Origin: Actinomycetes bacterium | GTDB taxonomy: Bacteria; Actinomycetota; Acidimicrobiia; Acidimicrobiales; Palsa-688 | Assembly: GCA_021816565.1 (NCBI GenBank) | Contig: JAKAXN010000091.1 | Location: 1-13,535 of the forward strand | Direction of reading: 5' to 3' | Length of the DNA: 13,535 nt | Part shown: positions 1 through 7,200 of the stretch, in pieces | Layout: each line of letters starts with the position of its first letter | Numbering within the stretch: the first letter of the stretch is position 1 | Notes under the pieces: model-generated | The model's input: only the letters and a program-made list of their open reading frames with translations | Databases searched by the model: none | What the model was told of the DNA's origin: nothing | Translations under genes and position numbers: made by a program

Positions 1-297
1 TGATGCCGGGGCCACGACGCTGGTCAGCGGGACACCCAGGCGCTCCAGCACGAGGATCAGGGCGATCAGCCAGATGATTGCCAGCACGGCCCACCTGACC
101 GCCTGCACCACCGCCGTCCGGTGCTTGACCCGCTCGGTCTGCACCACCGGATCAGGGCCGGCGGTGGCTTCGGTCCGAGCAGCCAGCCGTTCGGCGAACC
201 AGGCCGTGAAGCGGGTGAGAAGTCCCGCTCCGCTGACGATGTACACGCTTTCGAGCCCGCTCGTGCGGGCCCAGAAGGAAATATCATTGAGCGCCAC
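1..297 (-). CDS. MscS-family mechanosensitive ion channel, N-terminal part (runs off the left edge)
   Basis: Reading the minus strand from a GTG at 297 gives 99 open codons that reach the window edge without a stop. The product begins VALNDISFWARTSG. A weakly hydrophobic segment (about residues 15-34) is followed by a basic linker (RVKHR, 56-60) and a strong membrane helix around residues 70-86 (WAVLAIIWLIALILVLERLG), then GVPLTSVVAPAS. That linker, helix and 'LGVPxTSLLAxxG'-like turn are the hallmark of small MscS (YggB-type) channels just before the pore-lining helix. Such channels open under membrane tension during osmotic downshock and release small solutes. The pore helix and beta domain lie outside the window. 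There is no good ribosome-binding site at the GTG, but a CATAGT box (minus strand, 312-307) ends nine bases before it, so a nearly leaderless transcript is possible. Divergent from the haem/flavin oxidoreductase gene. The family call is fairly sure; the exact start is uncertain. Confidence 0.72.
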   Translation of the reverse strand, partial: MALNDISFWARTSGLESVYIVSGAGLLTRFTAWFAERLAARTEATAGPDPVVQTERVKHRTAVVQAVRWAVLAIIWLIALILVLERLGVPLTSVVAPAS

Positions 298-437
298 GCC
301 GCTTCGACTATGGCACAGGTGCGCTGTCGCCGGCTACCTCGCGCCGGTCCGCCGGGGTGGGGAGCGGGGGACGGTTTACTAAAGCTTTTCCTTCCGCACG
401 GTTTCCGGTGAAAGCCGCCTAAATAGGCTCCTCCTTC
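298..437. promoter_or_regulatory. Divergent intergenic region with a short inverted repeat
   Basis: These 140 bases separate the minus-strand channel gene from the plus-strand oxidoreductase and must hold both promoters. They are more AT-rich than their surroundings between 372 and 393 (TTTACTAAAGCTTTTCC) and again at 417-428, where GCCTA-aa-TAGGC forms a 5-bp-arm inverted repeat ten bases before the GTG at 438. The repeat could be an operator or contain the -10 (CTAAAT, 419-424). No Shine-Dalgarno sequence precedes the GTG. The role is inferred from position; no consensus promoter is clear. Confidence 0.35.
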
Positions 438-1823
438 GTGGCCGTCCAGGCGTTCGACCCAGCACTTCAGAGCACCAAACGACGGGCGGCCCTCTCGCCT
501 CGGGCCGCCCCGCCCCGGGCCTGGGTGAGCCAGGTGGCCGTCGCGGTGGCGGCCGTCGGGTTCGTGCTGGCCATGCTGAGCGCCATCGTGGTCGAGACCG
601 GTCGGGAGCTGTCCCTGCCCGGTGGAGTGGCAACCTTCGCCGGAACCCTCACCGGGATGGCGGGTACCTACCTGCTGCTGGTCATGCTGCTGCTGGTGAG
701 CCGGATCGGGCCGGTGGAGCGGGTGCTCGGCCAGGACGGCATGCTGCGCTGGCACAGGAGGGTGGCCCCCTGGCCCATCTCGCTGCTGGTGGCCCACGCC
801 CTGCTCATCATCGTCGGCTACGCCCAGGCCGGCCGCACCGGCTTCCTGCACGAGTCGGTCACGCTGATCCTGCACTTCCCGGATGTGCTGGCCGCGACGG
901 TGGGCCTGGGCCTGATGGTGCTGGCCGGGATCGTGTCGATCCGGGCGGTACGCAACCGCCTGCAGCGCGAGACCTGGTGGTCCATCCACCTCTACATGTA
1001 CCTGGCCATCGCCCTGTCGTTCGCCCATGCCGTGGCTCTCGGACCGTCCTTCGTGGGTCATCCGCTGACCCGGGTCCTGTGGGCGATCGTGTGGGCGGCC
1101 ACCGCCGGGGTGGTGGTGGTCTACCGGTTCGGGCTGCCTCTGTTCCGCAACGCCCGCTACGGGTTGAGGGTCGCGGAGGTGCGCTCAGAGGGGCCGGACG
1201 TGGTGTCGGTCATCTGCACCGGTCGCGGCGTGCAGAGGCTGGCCGTCTCCGGTGGCCAGTTCTTCACGTGGCGCTTCCTGGCGTCCGGCCTGTGGTGGCA
1301 GGCTCACCCTTTCTCCCTCTCTGCCCGGCCGCGACCGCCCTACATCCGCCTCACCGTCAAGCAGGTCGGCGACTTCTCCAGGGGGGTGGCGCGGCTCCGT
1401 CCCGGTACCCGGGTGCTGGTCGAAGGACCTTTCGGCGCCTTCACGGCCGACTCCATGCGCCAACGAAAGGCGCTGCTGGTGGCCGGTGGCATCGGTGTCA
1501 CCGCGGTCCGGGCGCTGCTGGAGGACCTGCCCCGTGCCTCCAACCCCTATGTGATCATCCGGGCGTCGCGCGACGATGACCTGGTCCTGCGGGAGGAGAT
1601 CGCCGAGCTGGTGAGGCACCGGCACGGCACCCTCCAGGAGCTCGTCGGCTCCCGGGAGCAGGTTGCGGTGACCCCGGGCCTTCTGCGGAAGCTGGTGCCG
1701 GAGCTGGCGCGGCGGGAGGTGTTCGTGTGCGGCCCGCCCGAGTTCGTGCACGCCGCGGTGGCCGCCATGGAGCAGGCGGGCGTCCCCCGTCGTCACATCC
1801 ACTACGAGGAGTTCAGTTGGTAG
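438..1823 (+). CDS. Ferric-reductase-like membrane haem/flavin oxidoreductase (FRE/NOX fold)
   Basis: This 461-residue protein has an N-terminal membrane domain with about six helices and a C-terminal FAD/NAD(P)H reductase module. The membrane part shows the paired bis-histidine haem pattern of the ferric reductase/NADPH oxidase fold: H106-x13-H120 in one helix and H184-x12-H197 in the next. The reductase part has the FAD-binding HPFSLS motif (290-295), the nucleotide-binding GGIGVT (350-355) and the terminal CGPPEFV (431-437), and ends in an aromatic residue (EEFSW) as in ferredoxin-NADP reductases. Such proteins move electrons from cytosolic NAD(P)H through FAD and two haems across the membrane. 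The next gene, 67 bases on, encodes an exported FMN-binding protein, a likely electron acceptor. The GTG start is chosen because the reading begins there in a basic/polar N-terminus; it has no Shine-Dalgarno. The true acceptor (iron, oxygen, a periplasmic reductase) cannot be read from sequence. Confidence 0.85.
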   Translation: MAVQAFDPALQSTKRRAALSPRAAPPRAWVSQVAVAVAAVGFVLAMLSAIVVETGRELSLPGGVATFAGTLTGMAGTYLLLVMLLLVSRIGPVERVLGQDGMLRWHRRVAPWPISLLVAHALLIIVGYAQAGRTGFLHESVTLILHFPDVLAATVGLGLMVLAGIVSIRAVRNRLQRETWWSIHLYMYLAIALSFAHAVALGPSFVGHPLTRVLWAIVWAATAGVVVVYRFGLPLFRNARYGLRVAEVRSEGPDVVSVICTGRGVQRLAVSGGQFFTWRFLASGLWWQAHPFSLSARPRPPYIRLTVKQVGDFSRGVARLRPGTRVLVEGPFGAFTADSMRQRKALLVAGGIGVTAVRALLEDLPRASNPYVIIRASRDDDLVLREEIAELVRHRHGTLQELVGSREQVAVTPGLLRKLVPELARREVFVCGPPEFVHAAVAAMEQAGVPRRHIHYEEFSW

Positions 1824-1875
1824 CGGCAGAGCGTTCATGTGCAGTCCGGGCCCGGCGGCGCGGGTGGGCGGCGTC

Positions 1876-1886
1876 GGAGGTGGGAG
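1876..1886 (+). promoter_or_regulatory. Ribosome-binding site deciding the GTG start of the FMN-binding protein
   Basis: GGAGG at 1876-1880 followed by GGGAG at 1882-1886 lies 4-10 bases before the GTG at 1891. An in-frame ATG at 1837 lacks such a site and would add an 18-residue Gly-rich lead before the signal segment, so 1891 is preferred. Confidence 0.6.
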
Positions 1887-1890
1887 CATC

Positions 1891-2433
1891 GTGAAGCGGG
1901 CTCCGTTCGTGGTCGCGGCGACTGCCGCCGGGCTGGCCGGCGTGCTCAGCTACCACACCAAGGGCACCTCCTTGGCTGCTCTCAGCGCGGCCCCGGCCCC
2001 CGGCCGGGCCCCCGCCAGGTCGGGGAGCGGGGGCGGCGGCCAGGCATCTCAACCGGCCAGCAGCCAACCGGCCAGCAGCAGCCACCCGCCGGCCAGCAGC
2101 GGCCAGCCGGCGACCAGCCATCCGACGACGCCCCCCACCAGCGCTGCACCGGTCGGCGGCACCGCCACCGGAACGCTGGAGCAGTACGGATACGGCGAGC
2201 TGAGCGTGAGAGTGACGGTCTCGGGCGGACACATCTCCTCCATCGGCACCGCCGAGCTGAGGACAGCCGAGAGCTACTCCCAGCAGCTGGCCGTCCAGGC
2301 CATCCCGATGCTGCGCTCGGAGATCCTCAAGGCCCAGAGCACCCGGGTCTACGGGATCACCGGAGCCACCTACACGAGCGAAGCGTACGCCGCTTCGGTC
2401 CAGTCAGCGCTCGACAAGCTCCACTTCGCCTGA
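1891..2433 (+). CDS. Exported FMN-binding domain protein with flavinylation motif
   Basis: From GTG 1891 the product is 180 residues. It starts VKRAPFVVAATAAGLAGVLS, a short basic head and hydrophobic segment acting as signal or membrane anchor (about residues 1-22). A low-complexity Ser/Pro/Ala/Gly linker follows (about 38-90), then a compact FMN-binding domain (PF04205 type, about 92-180). Near its C-terminus is YGITGATYTSEAY. The T-G-A-T core matches the ApbE flavin-transferase target, which would place a phosphoester-linked FMN on Thr160. The usual acidic residue at the start of the motif is Tyr here. Related domains occur in RnfG, NosR and flavinylated extracytosolic electron carriers. 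It follows the haem/flavin oxidoreductase on the same strand, so the two probably form an operon in which the reductase feeds this extracytoplasmic flavin. No apbE lies in the window. Confidence 0.82.
   Translation: MKRAPFVVAATAAGLAGVLSYHTKGTSLAALSAAPAPGRAPARSGSGGGGQASQPASSQPASSSHPPASSGQPATSHPTTPPTSAAPVGGTATGTLEQYGYGELSVRVTVSGGHISSIGTAELRTAESYSQQLAVQAIPMLRSEILKAQSTRVYGITGATYTSEAYAASVQSALDKLHFA
2053..2100 (+). repeat. Imperfect short repeat encoding the Ser/Pro/Ala linker
   Basis: CCGGCCAGCAGC occurs three times (2053-2064, 2068-2079, 2089-2100) inside the FMN-binding protein gene. It encodes the repeated PASS units of a flexible extracytoplasmic tether. The irregular spacing and in-frame coding mark it as low-complexity protein sequence that could expand or contract by slippage, not as an independent element. 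Confidence 0.7.
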
Positions 2434-2446
2434 GGGCCCGCCCGGG

Positions 2447-2478
2447 CCGGACACCGACAGCGCCGGACACCGACAGCG
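2447..2478. repeat. Perfect 16-bp tandem duplication in an intergenic spacer
   Basis: CCGGACACCGACAGCG is present twice head to tail (2447-2462 and 2463-2478), between the stop of the FMN-binding protein and the convergent gtrA-like gene. Each unit contains CGGACA, the half-site that recurs upstream of the three minus-strand genes to the right. It could be a decayed operator array or simply a slippage duplication. Confidence 0.75.
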
Positions 2479-2480
2479 CC

Positions 2481-2509
2481 CCCGCACCTTTCTCAGGCCG
2501 GGGTGCGGG
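2481..2509. terminator. Candidate bidirectional terminator hairpin between convergent genes
   Basis: CCCGCACC (2481-2488) pairs perfectly with GGTGCGGG (2502-2509) around a 13-base loop. It sits where the plus-strand electron-transfer operon meets the minus-strand gtrA-like gene and overlaps the latter's stop codon. A second small inverted repeat, GGCCCG-cc-CGGGCC, lies at 2435-2448. Neither is followed by a T-run on either strand, so this is a hairpin in the right place rather than a canonical intrinsic terminator. Confidence 0.4.
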
Positions 2510-2960
2510 CGTTCCTGAACAGGCAACGGTCGAACAGCAGGAACTGCACGATCCACAGGCAGCCGGTGGTCCCGATGCTGGTGACCTCGAGTGCCAGGGT
2601 GCGCAGGGAGCGGGACCAGCGGGCCGCGGCGGCGTGGTCGCCCATGGCGTGCACGGCCAGGCTGGAGATGGCCAGCTCCAGGAAGGCCCAGATCCAGAAC
2701 GGCAGGACCTCGGTGCCCAGCGATGCCCGGCCGTCCCTGGCCCACACCCACCTCCGGTTCAACTCGAACGCCGGGATGGTGGCCGCCGCGGTGGCGATGA
2801 CGTTCGACCAACCGGCGTCGAAGCGCACCACGCCCACGAGGATCCCGAGCACGCTGATGGTCGTCAGGTTGGCCACGACCGACGTGGCCGCGTACCGCCA
2901 CAGCTGCAACAGGCGGGCGCGGTGGCGTGACAGCAGGGCGTTGATCATCTTTCCAGCCAC
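2493..2960 (-). CDS. GtrA-family small membrane protein
   Basis: A 155-residue protein with four hydrophobic helices (about 22-47, 50-66, 84-105, 120-146). Between helices 2 and 3 is the basic/aromatic segment FELNRRWVWARDGR (65-78), characteristic of the GtrA-like family (PF04138). Family members are inner-membrane proteins linked to synthesis or flipping of cell-surface polysaccharides, classically translocation of undecaprenyl-linked glucose, usually beside a polyprenol-phosphate glycosyltransferase. No glycosyltransferase is visible here, so the substrate is unknown. The longest reading starts at GTG 2960, but an ATG at 2948 is also possible; both have weak ribosome-binding context. The gene is downstream of, and on the same strand as, the degenerate response regulator (114-base gap), and has its own inverted-repeat half-sites upstream, so it may be transcribed separately. 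Confidence 0.8.
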   Translation of the reverse strand: MAGKMINALLSRHRARLLQLWRYAATSVVANLTTISVLGILVGVVRFDAGWSNVIATAAATIPAFELNRRWVWARDGRASLGTEVLPFWIWAFLELAISSLAVHAMGDHAAAARWSRSLRTLALEVTSIGTTGCLWIVQFLLFDRCLFRNARTPA

Positions 2961-3011
2961 GGCGGGGGAAGGGGGAGGGGTAACCCGCAGCGGTCGTACC
3001 CTTTGTAGCCT

Positions 3012-3042
3012 CGGACATCACCGCTGTCCGGTCAGGGACAGC
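3012..3042. promoter_or_regulatory. Overlapping inverted repeats of GGACA half-sites upstream of the GtrA-family gene
   Basis: CGGACA (3012-3017) and TGTCCG (3025-3030) form an inverted repeat with a 7-base spacer. The second arm also belongs to a 7-bp-arm inverted repeat with GGACAGC (GCTGTCC 3023-3029, GGACAGC 3036-3042). The three half-sites lie about 50-95 bases upstream of the GtrA-family start on the minus strand and just beyond the stop of the response regulator. Either an operator or a small termination hairpin is possible. I favour an operator because the same half-site recurs upstream of the two neighbouring minus-strand genes. Confidence 0.4.
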
Positions 3043-3074
3043 CTGGAACCCCCGGGGGATCACGCCCGTGCGGA

Positions 3075-3968
3075 TCAGATACGGGTGACGGTCATCTCCG
3101 GAGGCCAGTCGCCGTCCGGGGCCCCCTCGATGGCCTCGGCCGCCGCCTCCAGGATGGCGGCGGCTTCGGCTGGCGCCCCCACCACGACGGCCAGCCTCTC
3201 GACCGTCACGTCGCACTCCCGGCTCAGATCCCGGACCCTGCCGGCCGTGACCGCGGCGGCGCCTTCGCCGGCGGAGGGGACCAGGATGGCCAGGGTGGTG
3301 GCATCCCACAGGACGCAGACGTCGCCGGCCCGGACGCTGCGCTGCATGCAGGAAACGGCGTCGAGCAGCGAGCGGCCCCGCCGGGCACCGACGGTCTGCT
3401 CGCAGCCAGGAGCGACCCTGATCATCACCAAGGCCACGGTCCTGGACCGCCGACGGGCGGAGCGGACGGCCTCGTCGACGCGCCGCTCGAAGTAGGCCCG
3501 CCCGGACGCCTCGGCGCCGGCGTTGAGTGCGTCGAGGAGCCGGTCGTGGCGGATCTGCAGGCTGTTGTAGGAGATCCTCGTACGCAACGCCGAATCCACC
3601 CGCGCCATCATCTCCACCGGCTCGACCGGCCACACCACGTAGTCGTTGGCGCCCAGGGTCATGCCGTCGGCGAAGCCGGAGACCGACCGGATGCGGCTGA
3701 TGAGGATCACCGGCAGGCGGGCCTCCCCGAAGTCCTGGCGGACCAGGCGGAGCACGTCGGAACCGCTGAGCTCGGCCAGATCCTCCCCGAGCAGTGCCAG
3801 GTCTACGGTGCCGGTCCGGCACCACTCCAGGGCGTCGAGACCGGTCGCCGCCTCGATGACCTGGTGGCCGCACACCTCGAGGAGGGCGCTTACCTCGGCG
3901 CGCAGCCCGGCCTCCCGGTCGGCGACCAGGACCACGGCCCGGCGGATGGGAGCACCCCGCTCGGACAT
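3075..3968 (-). CDS. Degenerate response regulator: pseudo-receiver plus inactive GGDEF-like domain
   Basis: A 297-residue protein from ATG 3968 with the layout of PleD-type regulators. Residues about 10-128 form a receiver domain, and about 140-255 align with a diguanylate cyclase fold (AYFERRVDEAVRSARRRSR at 158-176, then a core strand-turn-strand). Both active sites are lost. In the receiver the phospho-acceptor Asp is Gly61 (VDLALLG), the conserved Lys is Trp113 (VVWPVEP), and only one of the usual acidic pair remains (Asp17). In the second domain the RYGGDEF loop reads LWDATTL (220-226) and the substrate-binding DxLT motif is absent. It therefore probably cannot be phosphorylated or make c-di-GMP, and more likely acts as a binding or scaffold protein. 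The start is supported by the receiver beginning nine residues in; the ribosome-binding site is weak. It lies between the STAND-WD40 and GtrA-family genes on the same strand. Confidence 0.82.
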   Translation of the reverse strand: MSERGAPIRRAVVLVADREAGLRAEVSALLEVCGHQVIEAATGLDALEWCRTGTVDLALLGEDLAELSGSDVLRLVRQDFGEARLPVILISRIRSVSGFADGMTLGANDYVVWPVEPVEMMARVDSALRTRISYNSLQIRHDRLLDALNAGAEASGRAYFERRVDEAVRSARRRSRTVALVMIRVAPGCEQTVGARRGRSLLDAVSCMQRSVRAGDVCVLWDATTLAILVPSAGEGAAAVTAGRVRDLSRECDVTVERLAVVVGAPAEAAAILEAAAEAIEGAPDGDWPPEMTVTRI

Positions 3969-4280
3969 GCCGCTCAAAACCCTGCGGCCACGCCCGGGTC
4001 GGGCGCGGCCACGCCGCCGACACGGAGCCCGCCCGTTTCCGCCCCTCCGGATAGGACCGGTGCCCTTCTTGTCTGGCCCCAGAACTGCACGGCCGCCCCT
4101 TCTCCCTCTCTCCGGTCGCTGCCCTGCCCCGACCTGTATCTGCCCTACCTGCGGACGACCCGTGAGGACGTCTCCGGGTCCGACGGTACATTGCCGCGGG
4201 CGATTGCTGGCAGCAGAATGGCCATGTCCGGACAAGTCCGGACAACCCCGACAGCCGGGCCGCGCCCAGAAGCGGGCCGT
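3969..4280. other. 312-base intergenic region upstream of the response regulator
   Basis: No gene is supported here. The minus-strand frame of the response regulator stays open upstream, but the extension is Arg/Gly/Pro-rich shadow sequence without family features. On the minus strand, the leader for the response regulator passes through purine-rich stretches (such as GGAGAGAGGGAGAAGGGG, about 4095-4112), and the tandem CGGACA repeat sits at its far end, 37 bases beyond the STAND gene stop. No transcription terminator with a T-run is visible after the STAND gene, so read-through into the response regulator is possible. Confidence 0.5.
4225..4244. promoter_or_regulatory. 10-bp-phased tandem palindromes, candidate operator
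   Basis: TGTCCGGACA (4225-4234), a perfect 10-bp palindrome, is followed immediately by AGTCCGGACA (4235-4244), which differs only in its first base. This is two sites one helical turn apart. It lies downstream of the STAND-WD40 stop and about 255 bases upstream of the response regulator start. It resembles the tandem site upstream of the STAND gene (8173-8192). Regulatory role inferred from symmetry, phasing and recurrence. Confidence 0.45.
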
Positions 4281-7200
4281 CTACGGGCAGATGGCCCGGT
4301 ACGGGGCTCCCTGTATGTAGCGGGCCCATTCGGAGCGGGTGATCGGGTCCCCGGCGTGGGAGCAGACCATCTGCGTCGCAGCGGCCGCACGGTACCTCCA
4401 CAGGTATAGGGTGCGGGCCGACCCGGCGGCGACCAGGCTCTGGCCGTTGGGGCTGAACTGCACGGAGAACACCTCGTCCCGGGCGGCCTGCAACTCTTCG
4501 TTGAGTCTCGGCCGGGCCGGGTCCGAGATGTCCCATATCCACACCGCCTGGTTGGTGGATCCGGCGGCCAGGTAGCGCCCATCCGGGCTGACCGAAACCT
4601 GGAAGATGTCACCGGTGGGGCCGGTCAGGGGACCTCCGAGCAGGCGGGGCCGGCCCGGGTCGGTGACGTTCCACAGGCGTACGGTGCCGTCTGCGCTGCC
4701 GGCGATGAGCGTCCGTCCGTCGGGGGTGAAGGCCGCGTCGTAGGCGTAGCTGGAGAACCCCCCGACGGTGGACAGCAGCGCCGGCCGGGCCGGGTCGGCG
4801 ATGTCGTAGATGTGGACCTTCCCGTCGGTGCTGGCTGCCGCCAGCAGCCGGCTGTCGCTGCTGATGGCGAACCCGAGCACCTCGCCGTTGCCGGTGTCGA
4901 GCGACGGGAGGGCTCTGGGTCGGGACGGGTCGGTCACATCCCACAGCCGCACCTGGCCACTGTCGTCGCTGCTGGCGAGCAGCTTCCCGTCCGGGGCGAA
5001 CCCCAGCTGCTCGATGAGCGGCCGGTTGCCGATCAGGGGCCGTCCGACCGGCACTGCCGTCGATGGGGCCGCCACCCGGAACAGCTGAATCGCCGGCTTG
5101 GAGTCTGCTGCGGCCAGGAGCGTGCCGGCCGGGTTGAGGGCGGCCGACCCGGCGAGGGGACCGAACCCGGCCGGCAGGTGGATCGCCGCCACATCGGTGA
5201 GGTACGCGGGGCTGGCGACGGACCAGACGTCGACGCCTCCGGTGGTGCCCGATGTCCCCACGTAGAGGTCCCGCCCGTGGGGGGTGAAGTCGGTGACGAA
5301 GATCCTCCCGGGCTCCCGGTAGCTGGCCGGCACCGGGACCGACCAGAGCCGCGTGACCCCGCCGGAGTCGCCCGTCACCAGGCGGTGACCCCCCGGCTCG
5401 AACAGGACCGAGGTGACCGGGTTCGGCGCTTTCAGGGTGGCGATCACCTTCCAGCTGCTGGTGTCGTAGAGCTGTATCGACCCGTCCGCGGCACCGGTGG
5501 CCAGGATGGTGCCGCTGGGGCTGAAAGCGACGGCGTTGATCTCGGTAGTGGCGCTCTGGGGAGGGCTGCCGGCAGCGGTCAACTGACCCCCCGCCGATAT
5601 GTCCCAGTCGTCCACCCGACCGTTGGCGTCGCCGGCGGCCAGCCGTCGGCCATCCGGGCTGAACGTCACGCTCTCCAGGGTCGCCGTCCCCTCCGGCGGA
5701 GCGACCGACGGCCGGGGGTCCGAGCCGTCCCATACGGCGAGCTGGCCGCCTGTCCCCGCCACGGCCAGCCGCCGGCCGTCGGGGCTGAAGGCCACCGCCT
5801 TGGCCGGTCCGCCGGCCGGCATGCGCAGCAGCGGCTGCGCCACGGGGTGTCCGGCGGGGGACAGGTCGAACCGGTGGACGGTGCCGTCGGCGTCGGCGCC
5901 GGCGATCCGGCGACCGCCGGGACTGAACGCCAGCGAGTAGACGGTGCTGGAGAAGCCTCCGAGTGTGGCGAGCGGCCGCGGCCGGGCCGGATCGGTCAGA
6001 TCCCACAGCTGCACGTGGTCCGAAGTGCCCCCGGCTGCCAGTAGGCGCCCGTCGGGGCTGAGCGCCACCGCGAAGTCCTGCGCCCCGGCGGGCAGCTGCA
6101 TCTGAGCCAGCCGCGTAGGCGGGTCGGTGGACTGGTTGTAGATCTCGACTGTGTCGGTGGCGGACTGGGCCACCGCCAGGATCCGGCCGCTGGCTCCAGC
6201 GGCGAGGAAGTCGGGGCCGATCGGTCCCAGCAGGCGGGTCGGTATCTCCCCGGCGGTGGCGTCGATCAGGGCGGAGCGGGCTTCCACCGTGGGCGATATC
6301 CGGTACGAAGCCAGGGCCAGCTGGGCCGCCAGGGAGGGGTCGGTGGGCGCCAGCTGCCGGGCCTCCAGGGCGACCTGGCGGGAGAGCGCCTGGTCCCTGG
6401 TCCGTAGCGCGCCGTCTCGCGCGTTGACCGCCAGCACTGCGAACACGATGGCCGCCGCGGCCAGGACGGCCACCGCCGCGAGCAGTTGCTGGTTGCGCCT
6501 GGCTCTCCGGCGGTCGGCCTCCTGCTTGTGGTTGCGGACCTCCGCCGACCTGGTCAGGAAGCGTCGCTCGGCCTGCGAGACCTCCCGACCGGGGCGCCCC
6601 ACGTGCTCGAGGGCGGTGGCCAGCCGGGCCCCGGTCCACAGCAGCGAATCGTCGCCGGAGCTCCTTTGCCACTCCTCGGTGGCTCCTGCGAGCTGGTCGT
6701 GCAGTACCAGCCAGTCCCGGTCGGAGTTGACCCACTCGCCGAGGCGGGGCCACGCCCGGACAAGGGCTTCGTGGCTGATCTGGACCGCCGATGCATCGGC
6801 GGTCAGCAGCCGAGCCGCCACGAAGCGTTCCAGCACGGCCGCCGACCTATAGTCGCGATCCGGATCGCCGGTCTCGGTGAGGCTCGATCGGGAAGCACGG
6901 CGGCGGGTCGGTGGCCCATCGGCGTCCACCCGCACCAGCCGGGAGAACAGCGACCGGGCGGTGTCCCGTTCGGAGGGGTCGAGACCGCTGTAGAGCCGCT
7001 CGGCCGCCTGGCTGATCGCACCGTGCAGGCCGCCGACGCCCCGGTAGTCTGCGATGGTGAGCTGGTTGCGCGGGGCTCGCTCCCATGTGGCCAGCAGGGC
7101 GTACGACAGCAGCGGTAGAGCCCCCGGTTCGTGGGCGAAGCCGGGTGGGCTGCCCGGGGCCAGGTCCGAGAGAACCAGCTCGACCAGTCCCTCCTCGAGC

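Noticed and set aside
418..427. CCTAAATAGG, identical in form to a eukaryotic CArG box
   Set aside because: The genomic context is plainly bacterial. The match is coincidental and is better read as part of a short inverted repeat or promoter.
66..1061. A 331-codon minus-strand open frame opposite the oxidoreductase gene
   Set aside because: It is rich in Arg, Gly, His and Pro with no domain signature, and overlaps the clearly conserved haem/flavin oxidoreductase on the other strand. Long antisense frames are expected at this GC content.
2041..2106. Short-spaced repeats that could suggest a CRISPR-like or minisatellite array
   Set aside because: The units are in frame, irregularly spaced and encode a Ser/Pro/Ala linker. 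There are no unique spacers of constant length.
3049..3058. CCCCCGGGGG palindrome downstream of the GGACA inverted repeats
   Set aside because: It has no loop and no T-run, and short G/C palindromes are common at this base composition.
2404..4542. A 712-codon minus-strand open frame spanning the gtrA, response regulator and STAND 3' regions
   Set aside because: Composition is shadow-like (Arg/Gly/Pro), it crosses three recognisable genes in another frame, and it has no coherent motif.
4609..6753. A 714-codon minus-strand frame inside the STAND-WD40 gene
   Set aside because: It is an out-of-frame reading of the WD40 repeats, with repeated Gly/Arg/Pro blocks that mirror the repeat periodicity of the true frame.
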